Positions 1 through 7,733 of a stretch of 31,046 nt of DNA are shown piece by piece. Every line of letters starts with the position of its first letter. The stretch's first letter is position 1. This stretch comes from WVZL01 sp041862375 (GTDB lineage Bacteria; Acidobacteriota; Aminicenantia; Aminicenantales; Aminicenantaceae), in assembly GCA_041862375.1 (NCBI GenBank), contig JBGVTE010000057.1:1-31046 (forward strand), written 5' to 3'. A model generated the notes under the pieces. The model was not told the DNA's origin. It was given only the letters and a program-made list of their open reading frames with translations, and searched no databases. The position numbers were made by a program, and so were the translations under genes.

Positions 1-98
1 GAAGAGCGAAGCGATGAAGCAATCTCTTAAGGAAGGGCATTAATCTATTTGTTTTCAATGAGATTGCCACGCTCTCTTCAATCGCTCGCAATGACAAT
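1..98. repeat. REP-like imperfect inverted repeat
   Basis: The ends carry GCAATCTC (19-26) and its complement GAGATTGC (60-67). Both halves contain variants of GAGATTGC followed by a CGCTTCGCTC or CGCTCGCAATGAC type string. This is the style of short REP palindromes found scattered between genes in many bacterial genomes. It lies downstream of the minus-strand glycosylase gene and could also act as a transcript end. The element may continue left of the window. The rest of 1-153 shows no gene. Confidence 0.5.
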
Positions 99-153
99 GG
101 AACTGCCTTTTTCGAACACTTCTTTTAATCCCGTCACTTTGGGACAAGCTCAA

Positions 154-732
154 TTACTTAAATGATATGAAGGGGCTTTCTTTGATGTAGACTCGCCAGA
201 GTCTTTCCTTTCCTTCTCGAATCCCGATCCGCGGCTTCCAGACCAGTTTAACTCCTTTTTTTTCTCCTTTATCAATAATCAGTGGGGAATCCGGAGAATA
301 GACAGGCACTCCGTTTAAGGAAAGGTCAATGCCAAGAGCCTGACAGAGCTTGCCAGGGCCTGAGCATAGGTTAAGGAGCTCCTCTGTTTTTCTTCTCTTC
401 TTCATCAGGGGAATTCCTTCTACAGGCTCAACGGCTCGAATTAAAACAGCCGCTGGGAAATCTTCTTTCTCAGTGATTATATTCAGAAGATAATACATTC
501 CATAAGTCAAATAGATGAAAGCATTACCCGGGGATCTATAAAGCGACTCGCTTTTTTTTGTTCTTCCTTTAGAAGCGAAGGAGGCAGGATCGTCCTCGCC
601 ACAGTAAGCTTCAGCTTCGACAATAATTCCTTTTAGTAAGCCTTGTTCTGATTTTCGGATTAATGCCATTCCTATTAAATCCTCTAATACTTCGAGTGTA
701 GGACGGTAAAAGAAAGAAAGCGAAATAAGCAT
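154..732 (-). CDS. 3-methyladenine DNA glycosylase (AAG/MPG family)
   Basis: Monofunctional base-excision repair enzyme that removes alkylated purines such as 3-methyladenine from DNA in the cytoplasm. The 192 residues match the usual size of bacterial members. The family signature EAEAYCGEDDPAS (residues 39-51) holds the expected catalytic Glu41 and base-stacking Tyr43, and RSPGNAFIYLTYGMYYLLN (66-84) matches the second conserved block. Oddity: counting from Glu41, the residue equal to the substrate-contacting His136 of human AAG is Phe52. The gene is last in the minus-strand run, 84 bases after the ABC permease, with a poor Shine-Dalgarno site. The family is certain; the substrate range is not. 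Confidence 0.93.
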   Translation of the reverse strand: MLISLSFFYRPTLEVLEDLIGMALIRKSEQGLLKGIIVEAEAYCGEDDPASFASKGRTKKSESLYRSPGNAFIYLTYGMYYLLNIITEKEDFPAAVLIRAVEPVEGIPLMKKRRKTEELLNLCSGPGKLCQALGIDLSLNGVPVYSPDSPLIIDKGEKKGVKLVWKPRIGIREGKERLWRVYIKESPFISFK

Positions 733-816
733 CTTTAAGAATAAAGAGCAGGAGAAAATTCTAATATCAGAATACAGAGCTAGTTATAAATTCCAAATCG
801 GCTAATCGAGCGTTCC

Positions 817-1551
817 TTATTCCCACTTGAAGAATGTAACTGCCAGTACCAGAAAGCAAACAAACCAAGCTGCCATGACTAGAAAGTGCAGTCCGAGCGA
901 GCCCAAGCTTACTGATTCAATGGTTGTCTTAAAAAGAGCTTCATTAAAATAAGTAGAAGGTAGAACTTTACTGATGTATCTGAGGAATTTCGGCATAACT
1001 GATACCGGCCAGAAACCCCCGCCGAGGAATAACATCATAAAAAACATTATCATGGAAACTGGAAGTACAGTTTCCTCCCGGCGTACAATGCTGGCAAGAA
1101 AAAAACCGATACTTAAGAAGGCGAAAATCCCCATAACAAGTACTGCCCAGAATTCGAAATTTTTTCCTGGCATTCTTGCTCCGAAAAATATCACACCTAC
1201 TAAAATGAGAAAGACTGTCTGCAGCAGAATGATGAGAAATCGACTGGCGATCTGGCCGCCGAGGAGTGTCCATTTCTTGAGCGGGGTAACGAATAATCGG
1301 CGGTAATATCCTTTTTCCCGGTTGAGGACGAAAGCGATTGAGGTTGAGATGAAACAGGTAGTAAGAAGGGCCATCATAATCATGGCAGGAAGCAGATAAT
1401 TGATGTATGGAAGAGGGGCGTCACCGCCAAAGTCCAACAGAGCAAATAAAACCATGAAAAATAGGGGAAAGAAAAACGTCCAGAAAACAGTGACTTTGTA
1501 TCTTAGAAAGACTTTCACTTCAGAAATGAATTGAAGCCACAATACGTGCAT
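817..1551 (-). CDS. ABC-2 type transporter permease
   Basis: Membrane half of an ABC exporter, 244 residues. Hydrophobic stretches fit six transmembrane helices: near residues 22-40, 48-75, 100-125, 132-153, 160-180 and 222-240. An amphipathic N-terminal segment precedes helix 1, and EKGYYRRLFVTPLKKWTLL (79-97) is the typical cytoplasmic loop of ABC-2 permeases of the DrrB/NodJ/YhhJ kind. GGAGG sits 8 bases before the ATG. The partner ATPase gene ends 12 bases upstream, so the two should form a homodimeric-permease, homodimeric-ATPase exporter. The cargo (drug, lipid or polysaccharide) cannot be told from sequence. Confidence 0.9.
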   Translation of the reverse strand: MHVLWLQFISEVKVFLRYKVTVFWTFFFPLFFMVLFALLDFGGDAPLPYINYLLPAMIMMALLTTCFISTSIAFVLNREKGYYRRLFVTPLKKWTLLGGQIASRFLIILLQTVFLILVGVIFFGARMPGKNFEFWAVLVMGIFAFLSIGFFLASIVRREETVLPVSMIMFFMMLFLGGGFWPVSVMPKFLRYISKVLPSTYFNEALFKTTIESVSLGSLGLHFLVMAAWFVCFLVLAVTFFKWE

Positions 1552-1563
1552 GGCGTAATCCTC

Positions 1564-2481
1564 CTATTCACGCAGTGAACGGCCTGTGAGATCAAGAAAC
1601 ACATCTTCGAGTGTAGCGCGGCGCATAGAAATATTCTCAACATCCAATTCTTGGCGGTCCATCATTCGGGCGAGCTCGATAAGCACCTTGTGTGCCTTTT
1701 TTGTGTAAATTGTTGTGGTCTCGCCTTTTTTTATAACCTCAGTAACATCCGCCAGCCTCTGCATCTTCCCAAGATCTAACTCGGCAGATGTCTTTAACTC
1801 AACAGCGGCAGAAAATTTCTGCTTGGCAATCAGGGTATCTGGTGTATCCAAGGCAATAATTTTGCCGTGATCAATAATCCCTACTCGGTTGCACAGCCGT
1901 TCTGCTTCTTCCATGTAGTGAGTAGTCAGGATGAGAGTCTTGCCCCGCTCGCGCATCCGCTCGATGATTTCCCACATATTTCTCCGTGCCTGGGGATCGA
2001 GCCCAGTGGTCGGCTCGTCCAGGATTAAAATCGCAGGATCGTTAATTAATGCCAGTGCCAAAGCTAATCGCTGGTTTTGTCCCCCTGACAATTCTTTTAC
2101 AAAACTCCTGCGTTTGTCATCCAGAACGACCTCACGAAGAACATCATCAACAGGCAGAGACTTTTGATAGTAGCTGGCAAATAATTTTAATGTTTCCTCC
2201 ACACGCAGCATCTCGGGCAGGGAAGTTGTCTGCAACTGCACGCCCAGAATTTCGCGAATTGCCCCAATGCCCTTGCTAACCTCCAAACCATTTACCCTGA
2301 TTATTCCTGTATCTGGCTTACGAAGTCCCTCGATCATCTCGACCGTGGTTGTCTTTCCAGCACCGTTGGGACCGAGAAGCCCGAACACATCCCCTTTTTC
2401 AATCTCAAAGCTTACTCCATCCACAGCCTTGACCGAGCCGTAGGTCTTTCGAACATTATCGAGTTCAACTATTTGAGCCAT
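1564..2481 (-). CDS. ABC transporter ATP-binding protein (DrrA-like)
   Basis: Cytoplasmic ATPase that powers the adjacent ABC-2 permease. All nucleotide-binding motifs are present: Walker A GPNGAGKTTT (near residues 38-47), signature LSGGQNQRL (near 131-139), Walker B ILILDEPTTGLDP and the switch His in TTHYMEEAE. The 305-residue length includes a C-terminal domain of about 85 residues after the ATPase core, as in DrrA/CcmA-type efflux ATPases. AGGAG lies 5 bases before the ATG. It sits between the mtaB-like gene (18 bases upstream) and its permease (12 bases downstream) and is probably co-transcribed with both. Confidence 0.93.
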   Translation of the reverse strand: MAQIVELDNVRKTYGSVKAVDGVSFEIEKGDVFGLLGPNGAGKTTTVEMIEGLRKPDTGIIRVNGLEVSKGIGAIREILGVQLQTTSLPEMLRVEETLKLFASYYQKSLPVDDVLREVVLDDKRRSFVKELSGGQNQRLALALALINDPAILILDEPTTGLDPQARRNMWEIIERMRERGKTLILTTHYMEEAERLCNRVGIIDHGKIIALDTPDTLIAKQKFSAAVELKTSAELDLGKMQRLADVTEVIKKGETTTIYTKKAHKVLIELARMMDRQELDVENISMRRATLEDVFLDLTGRSLRE

Positions 2482-2499
2482 TTTTTCTCCTGATTGAAA

Positions 2500-3765
2500 T
2501 CAATTGCGATCCGGTCTGTGCATTATTTCCCCAAGTGTCTCATCTGAAGTGACTTTTTTTATTTTCACTCTGGCTTCTTCTCTCTCACCGTGTGGACATA
2601 GGGGAACAGAAACTTTAATGTAATTAGAGGTTAAGACTTCAGACCTGTCACTATGCTTATCGATGACAATTCCATCCAGTTCTTTACCCATGAATGACCG
2701 GCGAAAATCCAAATTCTTTTGTCTTGAAAGCTTTCTCAGAAGAGAGCCTCTTTCCTTTTTCACTTTCTCATCAACCTGAGTCCAAGAGGAAGCAGGAGTT
2801 CCCGGGCGGGGGGAGAAAGAGAACACATGGAAATAGGTAAGAGGTGAGTGCTTTAGAAATTCGTAGGCATGGTTAAAATCCTTCTCTGACTCTTCTGGGA
2901 ATCCAACGATAATATCAGCTCCCAGTGAAGCCTGGGGAGAACGCTGGCGTAAATAGGTCAAAATCATCTGGTAATCTGCGGTGGTGATGCGCCGCTCCAT
3001 CTGGCTTAAAACACGATCGGAAGCATGCTGCAGAGAGAGGTGAAAGTGGGAGCATATTTTTCTGCTCGAGGTTATATGTTCGGCTAAAGGCTCATTTAAA
3101 AAGCGGGGATCGAGTGAGCTCAGCCTTATTTTGTTGAGCTGCTTCAGCTCTTCCATCTCCTGGAGAAGTTCTAGTAGCGAACCCTTAGGCTTTAAGTCTC
3201 TCCCGTAGGAACAGATATGAATTCCTGTGAGCACGATTTCCTTAAAGCCCATGTTTATGAATTTCTGAGCCCATGATAAAACTTCCTCTTGGGGAAAGCT
3301 GATACTTTTTCCCCTTACACAGGGAATAATACAAAAGGAGCAACGGAAGTCGCATCCATCCTGGATTTTAATAAGTGCTCGAGATCGGAATGGCTTAACT
3401 CGAGGGCTAGTTTTTTCTCGTGGAAAATTGAGAGAAAGCACCTCTTCAGCTAAATCATTCTTTTCTGAATTTCGAAAGATACGCCAGATTTGAGGCATTG
3501 ATTCAAACTCATCATATACTCTCTCAACCAGGCATCCTGTCACAATCATTCGTGCTTCAGGATTTGTACGGAAGACTTTGTTTATGAACTTTCTCACATC
3601 CCTGTCTGAACGGTGCGTCAGGGTGCAGGAGTTAATAATCACGACATCGCTCTTTGAAAAATCTTCCTCCAGTACAGCTCCTTCCCTCTGAAGCTCATCA
3701 GCCCAGAGAAAGGATTCGGCTTGATTGACGCGACAGCCAAAGTTGTGAATGGAGAAGGAAATCAT
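2500..3765 (-). CDS. mtaB: tRNA methylthiotransferase, MtaB-like radical SAM enzyme
   Basis: Predicted to add a methylthio group to the t6A37 base of tRNA, giving ms2t6A. The 421 residues show the MTTase layout. The N-terminal UPF0004 domain has three cluster cysteines (C11 in NFGCRVNQAE, C47 in INSCTLTH, C78 in VTGCLVE). The radical-SAM domain carries C138-x3-C142-x2-C145, and a TRAM-like C-terminal stretch follows. The NFGCRVNQ start and NSCTLTHRSDRD block are closer to MtaB (MiaB-like clade) than to MiaB or RimO; the exact tRNA target remains an inference. Its ATG overlaps the purE stop by 4 bases (ATGA), implying translational coupling. Confidence 0.88.
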   Translation of the reverse strand: MISFSIHNFGCRVNQAESFLWADELQREGAVLEEDFSKSDVVIINSCTLTHRSDRDVRKFINKVFRTNPEARMIVTGCLVERVYDEFESMPQIWRIFRNSEKNDLAEEVLSLNFPREKTSPRVKPFRSRALIKIQDGCDFRCSFCIIPCVRGKSISFPQEEVLSWAQKFINMGFKEIVLTGIHICSYGRDLKPKGSLLELLQEMEELKQLNKIRLSSLDPRFLNEPLAEHITSSRKICSHFHLSLQHASDRVLSQMERRITTADYQMILTYLRQRSPQASLGADIIVGFPEESEKDFNHAYEFLKHSPLTYFHVFSFSPRPGTPASSWTQVDEKVKKERGSLLRKLSRQKNLDFRRSFMGKELDGIVIDKHSDRSEVLTSNYIKVSVPLCPHGEREEARVKIKKVTSDETLGEIMHRPDRN

Positions 3766-4253
3766 AGATTTTCCTTGATTTTCTTTGATTTGCTTTCTAC
3801 TTCAGAAGCCATCTCTTTTCTGTATTCTTTCAGCTTCTCTTCCAAAGAAGGATTATTGAGGCTCAATATCTGGAGAGCTAACAGGGCTGCGTTTGCAGCG
3901 CCAGATTTCCCCAGGCCCATTGTCCCTACAGGGATTCCCTTTGGCATCTGGGCTGTGGAGAGCAGGGCATCAAGTCCATTCAAGTCTGGGGAACTTACCG
4001 GGACTCCGATCACAGGCCGGACTGTATGGGATGCAACGAAACCTGCCAGGTGAGCTGCTTTGCCCGCCGCGGCAATGAAAACTTTGGCTCCTTCCTTTTC
4101 TGAGTTTTCGATGAGCTCCAACGTTCTTGCTGCAGAGCGATGAGCAGATGTAACCTCAAGACTGAAAGATACCTGGAATCGCTTCAGAATTTCCAGAGCG
4201 TCTTTTATAACTTCATAGTCAGAGTCACTTCCGATAAATATTGAAATTTCCAT
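3762..4253 (-). CDS. purE: N5-carboxyaminoimidazole ribonucleotide mutase
   Basis: De novo purine step that moves the carboxyl group from N5-CAIR to give CAIR. The 163 residues are standard. GSDSDYEVI (8-16) and the SAHR motif (36-39) form the phosphate and carboxylate site; SAHR rather than the SAHK of class II points to class I, which normally works with PurK. No purK is in this window. The start codon shares one base with the purD stop (TAATG) and GAGGAG precedes it, so purD and purE are translated together. Confidence 0.93.
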   Translation of the reverse strand: MEISIFIGSDSDYEVIKDALEILKRFQVSFSLEVTSAHRSAARTLELIENSEKEGAKVFIAAAGKAAHLAGFVASHTVRPVIGVPVSSPDLNGLDALLSTAQMPKGIPVGTMGLGKSGAANAALLALQILSLNNPSLEEKLKEYRKEMASEVESKSKKIKENL

Positions 4254-5530
4254 TATTTCTCCTCTCTTTGGGTACCGATATCACGCCGATAGTGCATAGC
4301 CTCAAAATGGATTCCTGAGATTGCCTGATAAATCTTTTCCATTGTTTCGGGCAGAGTTTTTTCAGAAGTACACACGCCTAAGACTCTTCCACCTGATGTG
4401 TAGTATTTCCCTTTTTTATATTTTGTCCCTGCATGAAAGATGGTTATGCCTGGTGTTTCTGTAATTTCCTTCAATCCTTTTATGAGCTTGCCTTTCTGGT
4501 AATTCCCTGGATATCCTCCTGAGGCAAGCACCACGCAGGCAGAAGGTTTATTACTCCACTTTATTTGCCTGTCCAATACCTTTTCCTCTATGGCGGCAAG
4601 AAGAGTCTCTACTAGGTCACTATTCATCCTGAGCACTTGAGGCTGGGATTCAGGGTCTCCAAATCGGCAGTTATATTCGAGCACCTTTGGCCCCATTTCA
4701 GACAACATCAAGCCCACGTATAAAACACCTTTGTACTTTCTTCCTTCCTCCAGCATTCTGATTACTGTGGGGAAGACGATTTTATCCATAACTTCAGCAA
4801 AAAGAGCCTGGTCAACAAAAGGAGAGGGGGAGATAGCTCCCATTCCTCCAGTATTAGGGCCCTTGTCTCCATCATAGACAGCTTTGTGATCCATAGTTGT
4901 AACGAGGGGCAGAACTTTCGCTCCGTCAGTGATCACAATAAAAGAAGCTTCCTTTCCCCTCAGAAACTCTTCAATTAGGACTCTGTTCCCCGACTCTCCA
5001 AACTTTTTTTCAACCATGATTAAATTCACCGCTTCTTCGGCCTTTTCCTGATCCGGGCAGATAATAACTCCTTTTCCTGCGGCAAGCCCATCTGCTTTCA
5101 CCACCAATGGGTATGAAAAGTCACCGGAGCTCAAGATTTTTTTAGCCTCTTCCGGAGAATAGGCAACCTTTGCTACGGCAGTTGGTATTTTGTGCCGTTC
5201 CATAAATTGTTTGGCAAAAACTTTGCTTCCTTCCAGTTCTGCTGCTTTTTTATTCGGACCGAAAATTTTCAATCCTCTCTTCTCGAATTCATCAACAATT
5301 CCAAGGCATAGAGGAAGCTCCGGGCCTACTATAGTGAGATCTATTTTCTTTTTGGAAGCAAAATCAGCAAGGCTCTTGATATCAGTAGCAGCGATATCTA
5401 CATTTTCAGCTATACTCAAAGTTCCAGCGTTTCCTGGTGCACAGTAAAGCTTTTTAGGGAGGGGACTCTGATTAATTTTCCAGGAAAGGGCATGTTCTCT
5501 TCCCCCTGAACCTATCACTAATATTTTCAC
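4253..5530 (-). CDS. purD: Phosphoribosylamine--glycine ligase
   Basis: ATP-grasp enzyme joining phosphoribosylamine and glycine to GAR in purine synthesis. The protein opens with KILVIGSGGREHALSW, the family hallmark. It continues with the ATP-grasp core (VVKADGLAAGKGV, EFLRGKEASF, FGDPESQPQVLRM) and ends with the HYRRDIG motif. Two in-frame GTG codons could start it, at 5536 and 5530. The second is chosen because it gives the canonical MKILVIGSGG terminus (425 residues) and lies 7 bases from the AGGA of AAGGAAG. The glyA-like gene upstream supplies C1 units and glycine, which are inputs of the same pathway. Confidence 0.94.
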   Translation of the reverse strand: MKILVIGSGGREHALSWKINQSPLPKKLYCAPGNAGTLSIAENVDIAATDIKSLADFASKKKIDLTIVGPELPLCLGIVDEFEKRGLKIFGPNKKAAELEGSKVFAKQFMERHKIPTAVAKVAYSPEEAKKILSSGDFSYPLVVKADGLAAGKGVIICPDQEKAEEAVNLIMVEKKFGESGNRVLIEEFLRGKEASFIVITDGAKVLPLVTTMDHKAVYDGDKGPNTGGMGAISPSPFVDQALFAEVMDKIVFPTVIRMLEEGRKYKGVLYVGLMLSEMGPKVLEYNCRFGDPESQPQVLRMNSDLVETLLAAIEEKVLDRQIKWSNKPSACVVLASGGYPGNYQKGKLIKGLKEITETPGITIFHAGTKYKKGKYYTSGGRVLGVCTSEKTLPETMEKIYQAISGIHFEAMHYRRDIGTQREEK

Positions 5531-5604
5531 TTTCACTTCCTTATTTTTAAATAATTCTTGCAGAAAAGACTTAGCTCGTCAACGCAGGCATTTATTTTGC
5601 TTCT

Positions 5605-7041
5605 TTACACATTTTTTTGGAAGTTCTCTATGAACAAGTCTGCAAAATCAGGATAAGGAAAGATGCTCTTTATGACCTTGGAAACGATCGGCAGCGCTTC
5701 TTGAGGAGAAAGACAGAACTTCATCTGGAGAAATTTCTGTCGAAATTCCTTTACTTCCTCTCTTACGTTCTTGTTTCTGATGATAATATCGGCGATTAAA
5801 CCGGAAAGCATGTCAAAATCACTCTCCTTCATTCCGAAACGTGTCATTTCCTGCACACCCATCCGGATACCGCTTGATTCGAGGAACGTCTCATCATCGG
5901 GAAGCGCCTGGTAATTGGTAACAATATTGTTTTCCTCAAGCCTGCGGGCAATCTCCTGACCTAATCCATAATCTCTAACTCTGATGAGAACTTGATGAGA
6001 TTCAGTAAAACTGTCGCTCTCATCTCCTTCTACTGTTATTCCCTTATCTTTGAGATACCTGGCGAAAGCCTTGGCATTACTCTGGACCTGTCTCTGGTAG
6101 GATTCCTTGAATTCATTCATTTCATACGCAGCCATAAGAAGAGCCAGGAGAGTACCCAAATGGTGGTTACTTGTAGAGCCAGGGAAGGCACGGCTTTTGA
6201 TATCCAACCACAAGGGACGGAGCGCTGTACCTTTAGGGAAGTTCCCTGCAATCATTCCTCTCTGGGGGCCAAAAAAGGTCTTATGGGTGCTTCCCGTAAT
6301 GACATCAGCTCCTTCCTCTAGGGGAACCTGAAAAGCTCCATATAGACCTAAGACATGAGCCATATCATACATGATGATTGGCCGGGGCTCCATCTCCTTA
6401 ACCACATCAGAGATAAACTTTATTGGCTCTTGGTAGATAAACATGCTTTTGCCGAATATTATGAGCTCTGGTTTATAGTGTTGTATGTTTTCTGCCAGCA
6501 AGTCGAGGTCAGGTTTGTACGGATTTTCTTTTTGAACTGGAAAATTTATCACATTATCTTTTCCTGTCTCAGGGCTTTCCTGGACATAATTAAAGAGTGC
6601 TCCCATAGGTTGAGAGCTTAAGTGCCCCCCCTTGGTCAATTCATTGTTCATAACACACGTTATTCTCCGAAAAGGCTGGCCATCAGTACGGTTTCTGTTT
6701 AAAAAGCGCACTATTCCTTTAAACACAACCTCATTGGCCATCTGGCCGCTTATCGGTCTTAACTCTACCTCTGAACAACCAAAAAAATGACCCAGCTCCC
6801 TTTGCACTTCCAGTTCGACATCTCTTATAAAGTCTGTCCCCTGGTAGAAGTAGATTTCTTCTCCTTTCATCGTTCGGTGCTCAGCATACCGGCCTGAAGG
6901 GTCAGATATCTCGCACATTTTCACCAGGATAGATGGGGTTGTCTCCGATGGAATAAGGTTAAAGGATTCTTTCTGCCTCCAGGTATTATTTTTAATAATT
7001 TTTTGAGATAATGAATGAATTCTTTCGTAAAATGAAGACAT
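5605..7041 (-). CDS. Divergent serine hydroxymethyltransferase-like PLP enzyme
   Basis: Fold-type I PLP enzyme of the SHMT family, expected to interconvert serine and glycine with folate. The family is shown by YAEHRTMKG (52-60), SGQMANEVVF (98-107), GGHL with His140, DMAH (226-229), the PLP lysine K254 in STHKTFFGPQRG, and the SGIRMG block. At 478 residues it is about 60 longer than usual GlyA. Several near-universal segments are changed: YAEGYPGKRYYGG becomes the YAEHRTMKG region, and FPGxQGGPL becomes FPGSTSNHHLG. AGGAG precedes the ATG by 7 bases. Position between rpiB and purD supports a C1/glycine role, but aldolase or another amino-acid activity is possible. Confidence 0.8.
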   Translation of the reverse strand: MSSFYERIHSLSQKIIKNNTWRQKESFNLIPSETTPSILVKMCEISDPSGRYAEHRTMKGEEIYFYQGTDFIRDVELEVQRELGHFFGCSEVELRPISGQMANEVVFKGIVRFLNRNRTDGQPFRRITCVMNNELTKGGHLSSQPMGALFNYVQESPETGKDNVINFPVQKENPYKPDLDLLAENIQHYKPELIIFGKSMFIYQEPIKFISDVVKEMEPRPIIMYDMAHVLGLYGAFQVPLEEGADVITGSTHKTFFGPQRGMIAGNFPKGTALRPLWLDIKSRAFPGSTSNHHLGTLLALLMAAYEMNEFKESYQRQVQSNAKAFARYLKDKGITVEGDESDSFTESHQVLIRVRDYGLGQEIARRLEENNIVTNYQALPDDETFLESSGIRMGVQEMTRFGMKESDFDMLSGLIADIIIRNKNVREEVKEFRQKFLQMKFCLSPQEALPIVSKVIKSIFPYPDFADLFIENFQKNV

Positions 7042-7059
7042 TTTTTTCTCCTTGTAAAT

Positions 7060-7509
7060 TTATTTAAAATTATTCTCTTCTATTTGCTTTATCTTATTAA
7101 TTCTTCTCTCATGACGGCCTGCCTCAAATTCTGTTTCAAGCCAGATGCTTACAATTTGAAGAGCTTCATCAAGCGGAAGTATTCTTCCTCCAAGTGTAAG
7201 GCAGTTTGAGTCATTGTGCTTTCGACTCATTTCAGCGGTAAATTCTTCGTAACAAGGAGTAGCTCTTATGCCCCTAAATTTATTGGCTACTATAGCCATC
7301 CCCAATCCTGTTCCGCAGACTAAAATAGCCCTGTCATATTCTCCCGAGGTGACTTTACCTGCAGCTTTCTTGCCATAATCAACATAATCTACTTCCTCAT
7401 CGGGGCCGCAGCCAAAATCGAAGTGCTCTATTCCCTGTTTTAAGAGATAATTAATAATTCCCTGTTTAATCTTAAATCCAGCATGATCCGAGGCTAAGGC
7501 AATTTTCAT
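7060..7509 (-). CDS. rpiB: Ribose-5-phosphate isomerase B
   Basis: Interconverts ribose 5-phosphate and ribulose 5-phosphate, feeding PRPP and so the purine genes behind it. The protein begins MKIALASDHAGF and shows catalytic Cys65 in VCGTGLGM and His98 in RKHNDSNC, matching E. coli RpiB. 149 residues is the usual length. An in-frame ATG at 7542 would add eleven residues, but GGAGAG sits just before the ATG at 7509 and the homologous start is there. First gene of the long minus-strand run. Some RpiB relatives act on galactose or allose phosphates, so a different sugar cannot be excluded. Confidence 0.93.
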   Translation of the reverse strand: MKIALASDHAGFKIKQGIINYLLKQGIEHFDFGCGPDEEVDYVDYGKKAAGKVTSGEYDRAILVCGTGLGMAIVANKFRGIRATPCYEEFTAEMSRKHNDSNCLTLGGRILPLDEALQIVSIWLETEFEAGRHERRINKIKQIEENNFK

Positions 7510-7612
7510 TTCTCTCTCCTTTCTTTGAAAATGGCATCCCAAGCTAAATCAAAGACATATTCTCAAGAGTATTTCTTTCATCCAGGTAATCTTTGAATTT
7601 GCGTGGACAAAC

Positions 7613-7621
7613 ATTATAACA
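7613..7621 (-). promoter_or_regulatory. rpiB: Extended -10 promoter for the rpiB run
   Basis: On the minus strand the sequence reads TGTTATAAT, a perfect TATAAT with the TGn extension. The hexamer 17 bases upstream (TGTCCC) is a poor -35 and belongs to the end of the inverted repeat at 7630-7725. The distance to the rpiB ATG is about 100 bases. An extended -10 can work without a good -35, so this is a plausible start for the eight-gene run. Confidence 0.45.
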
Positions 7622-7629
7622 AATGACAG

Positions 7630-7725
7630 AAAAAGGGGACAGGCTACTTTTTTATAAAGTTACAAAAAATGGATAAAATCTTTTGAAAAGTAGATGTTAC
7701 GAAAAAAGTAGCCTGTCCCCTTTTT
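7630..7725. repeat. Perfect 24-bp inverted repeat, REP-like
   Basis: The left arm 7630-7653 and right arm 7702-7725 are exact reverse complements, 48 bases apart. The core is GGGGACAGGCTAC, flanked by runs of A and T. The right end lies 8 bases after the S41 protease stop codon. In minus-strand RNA it would form a long hairpin ending in a U run, so it may double as a terminator for that gene. It separates the protease from the rpiB promoter. Confidence 0.8.
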
Positions 7726-7733
7726 GATACAGC

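Noticed and set aside
974..1306. Plus-strand open frame opposite the ABC permease
   Set aside because: It is antisense to a well supported membrane protein and its translation has no recognisable motif.
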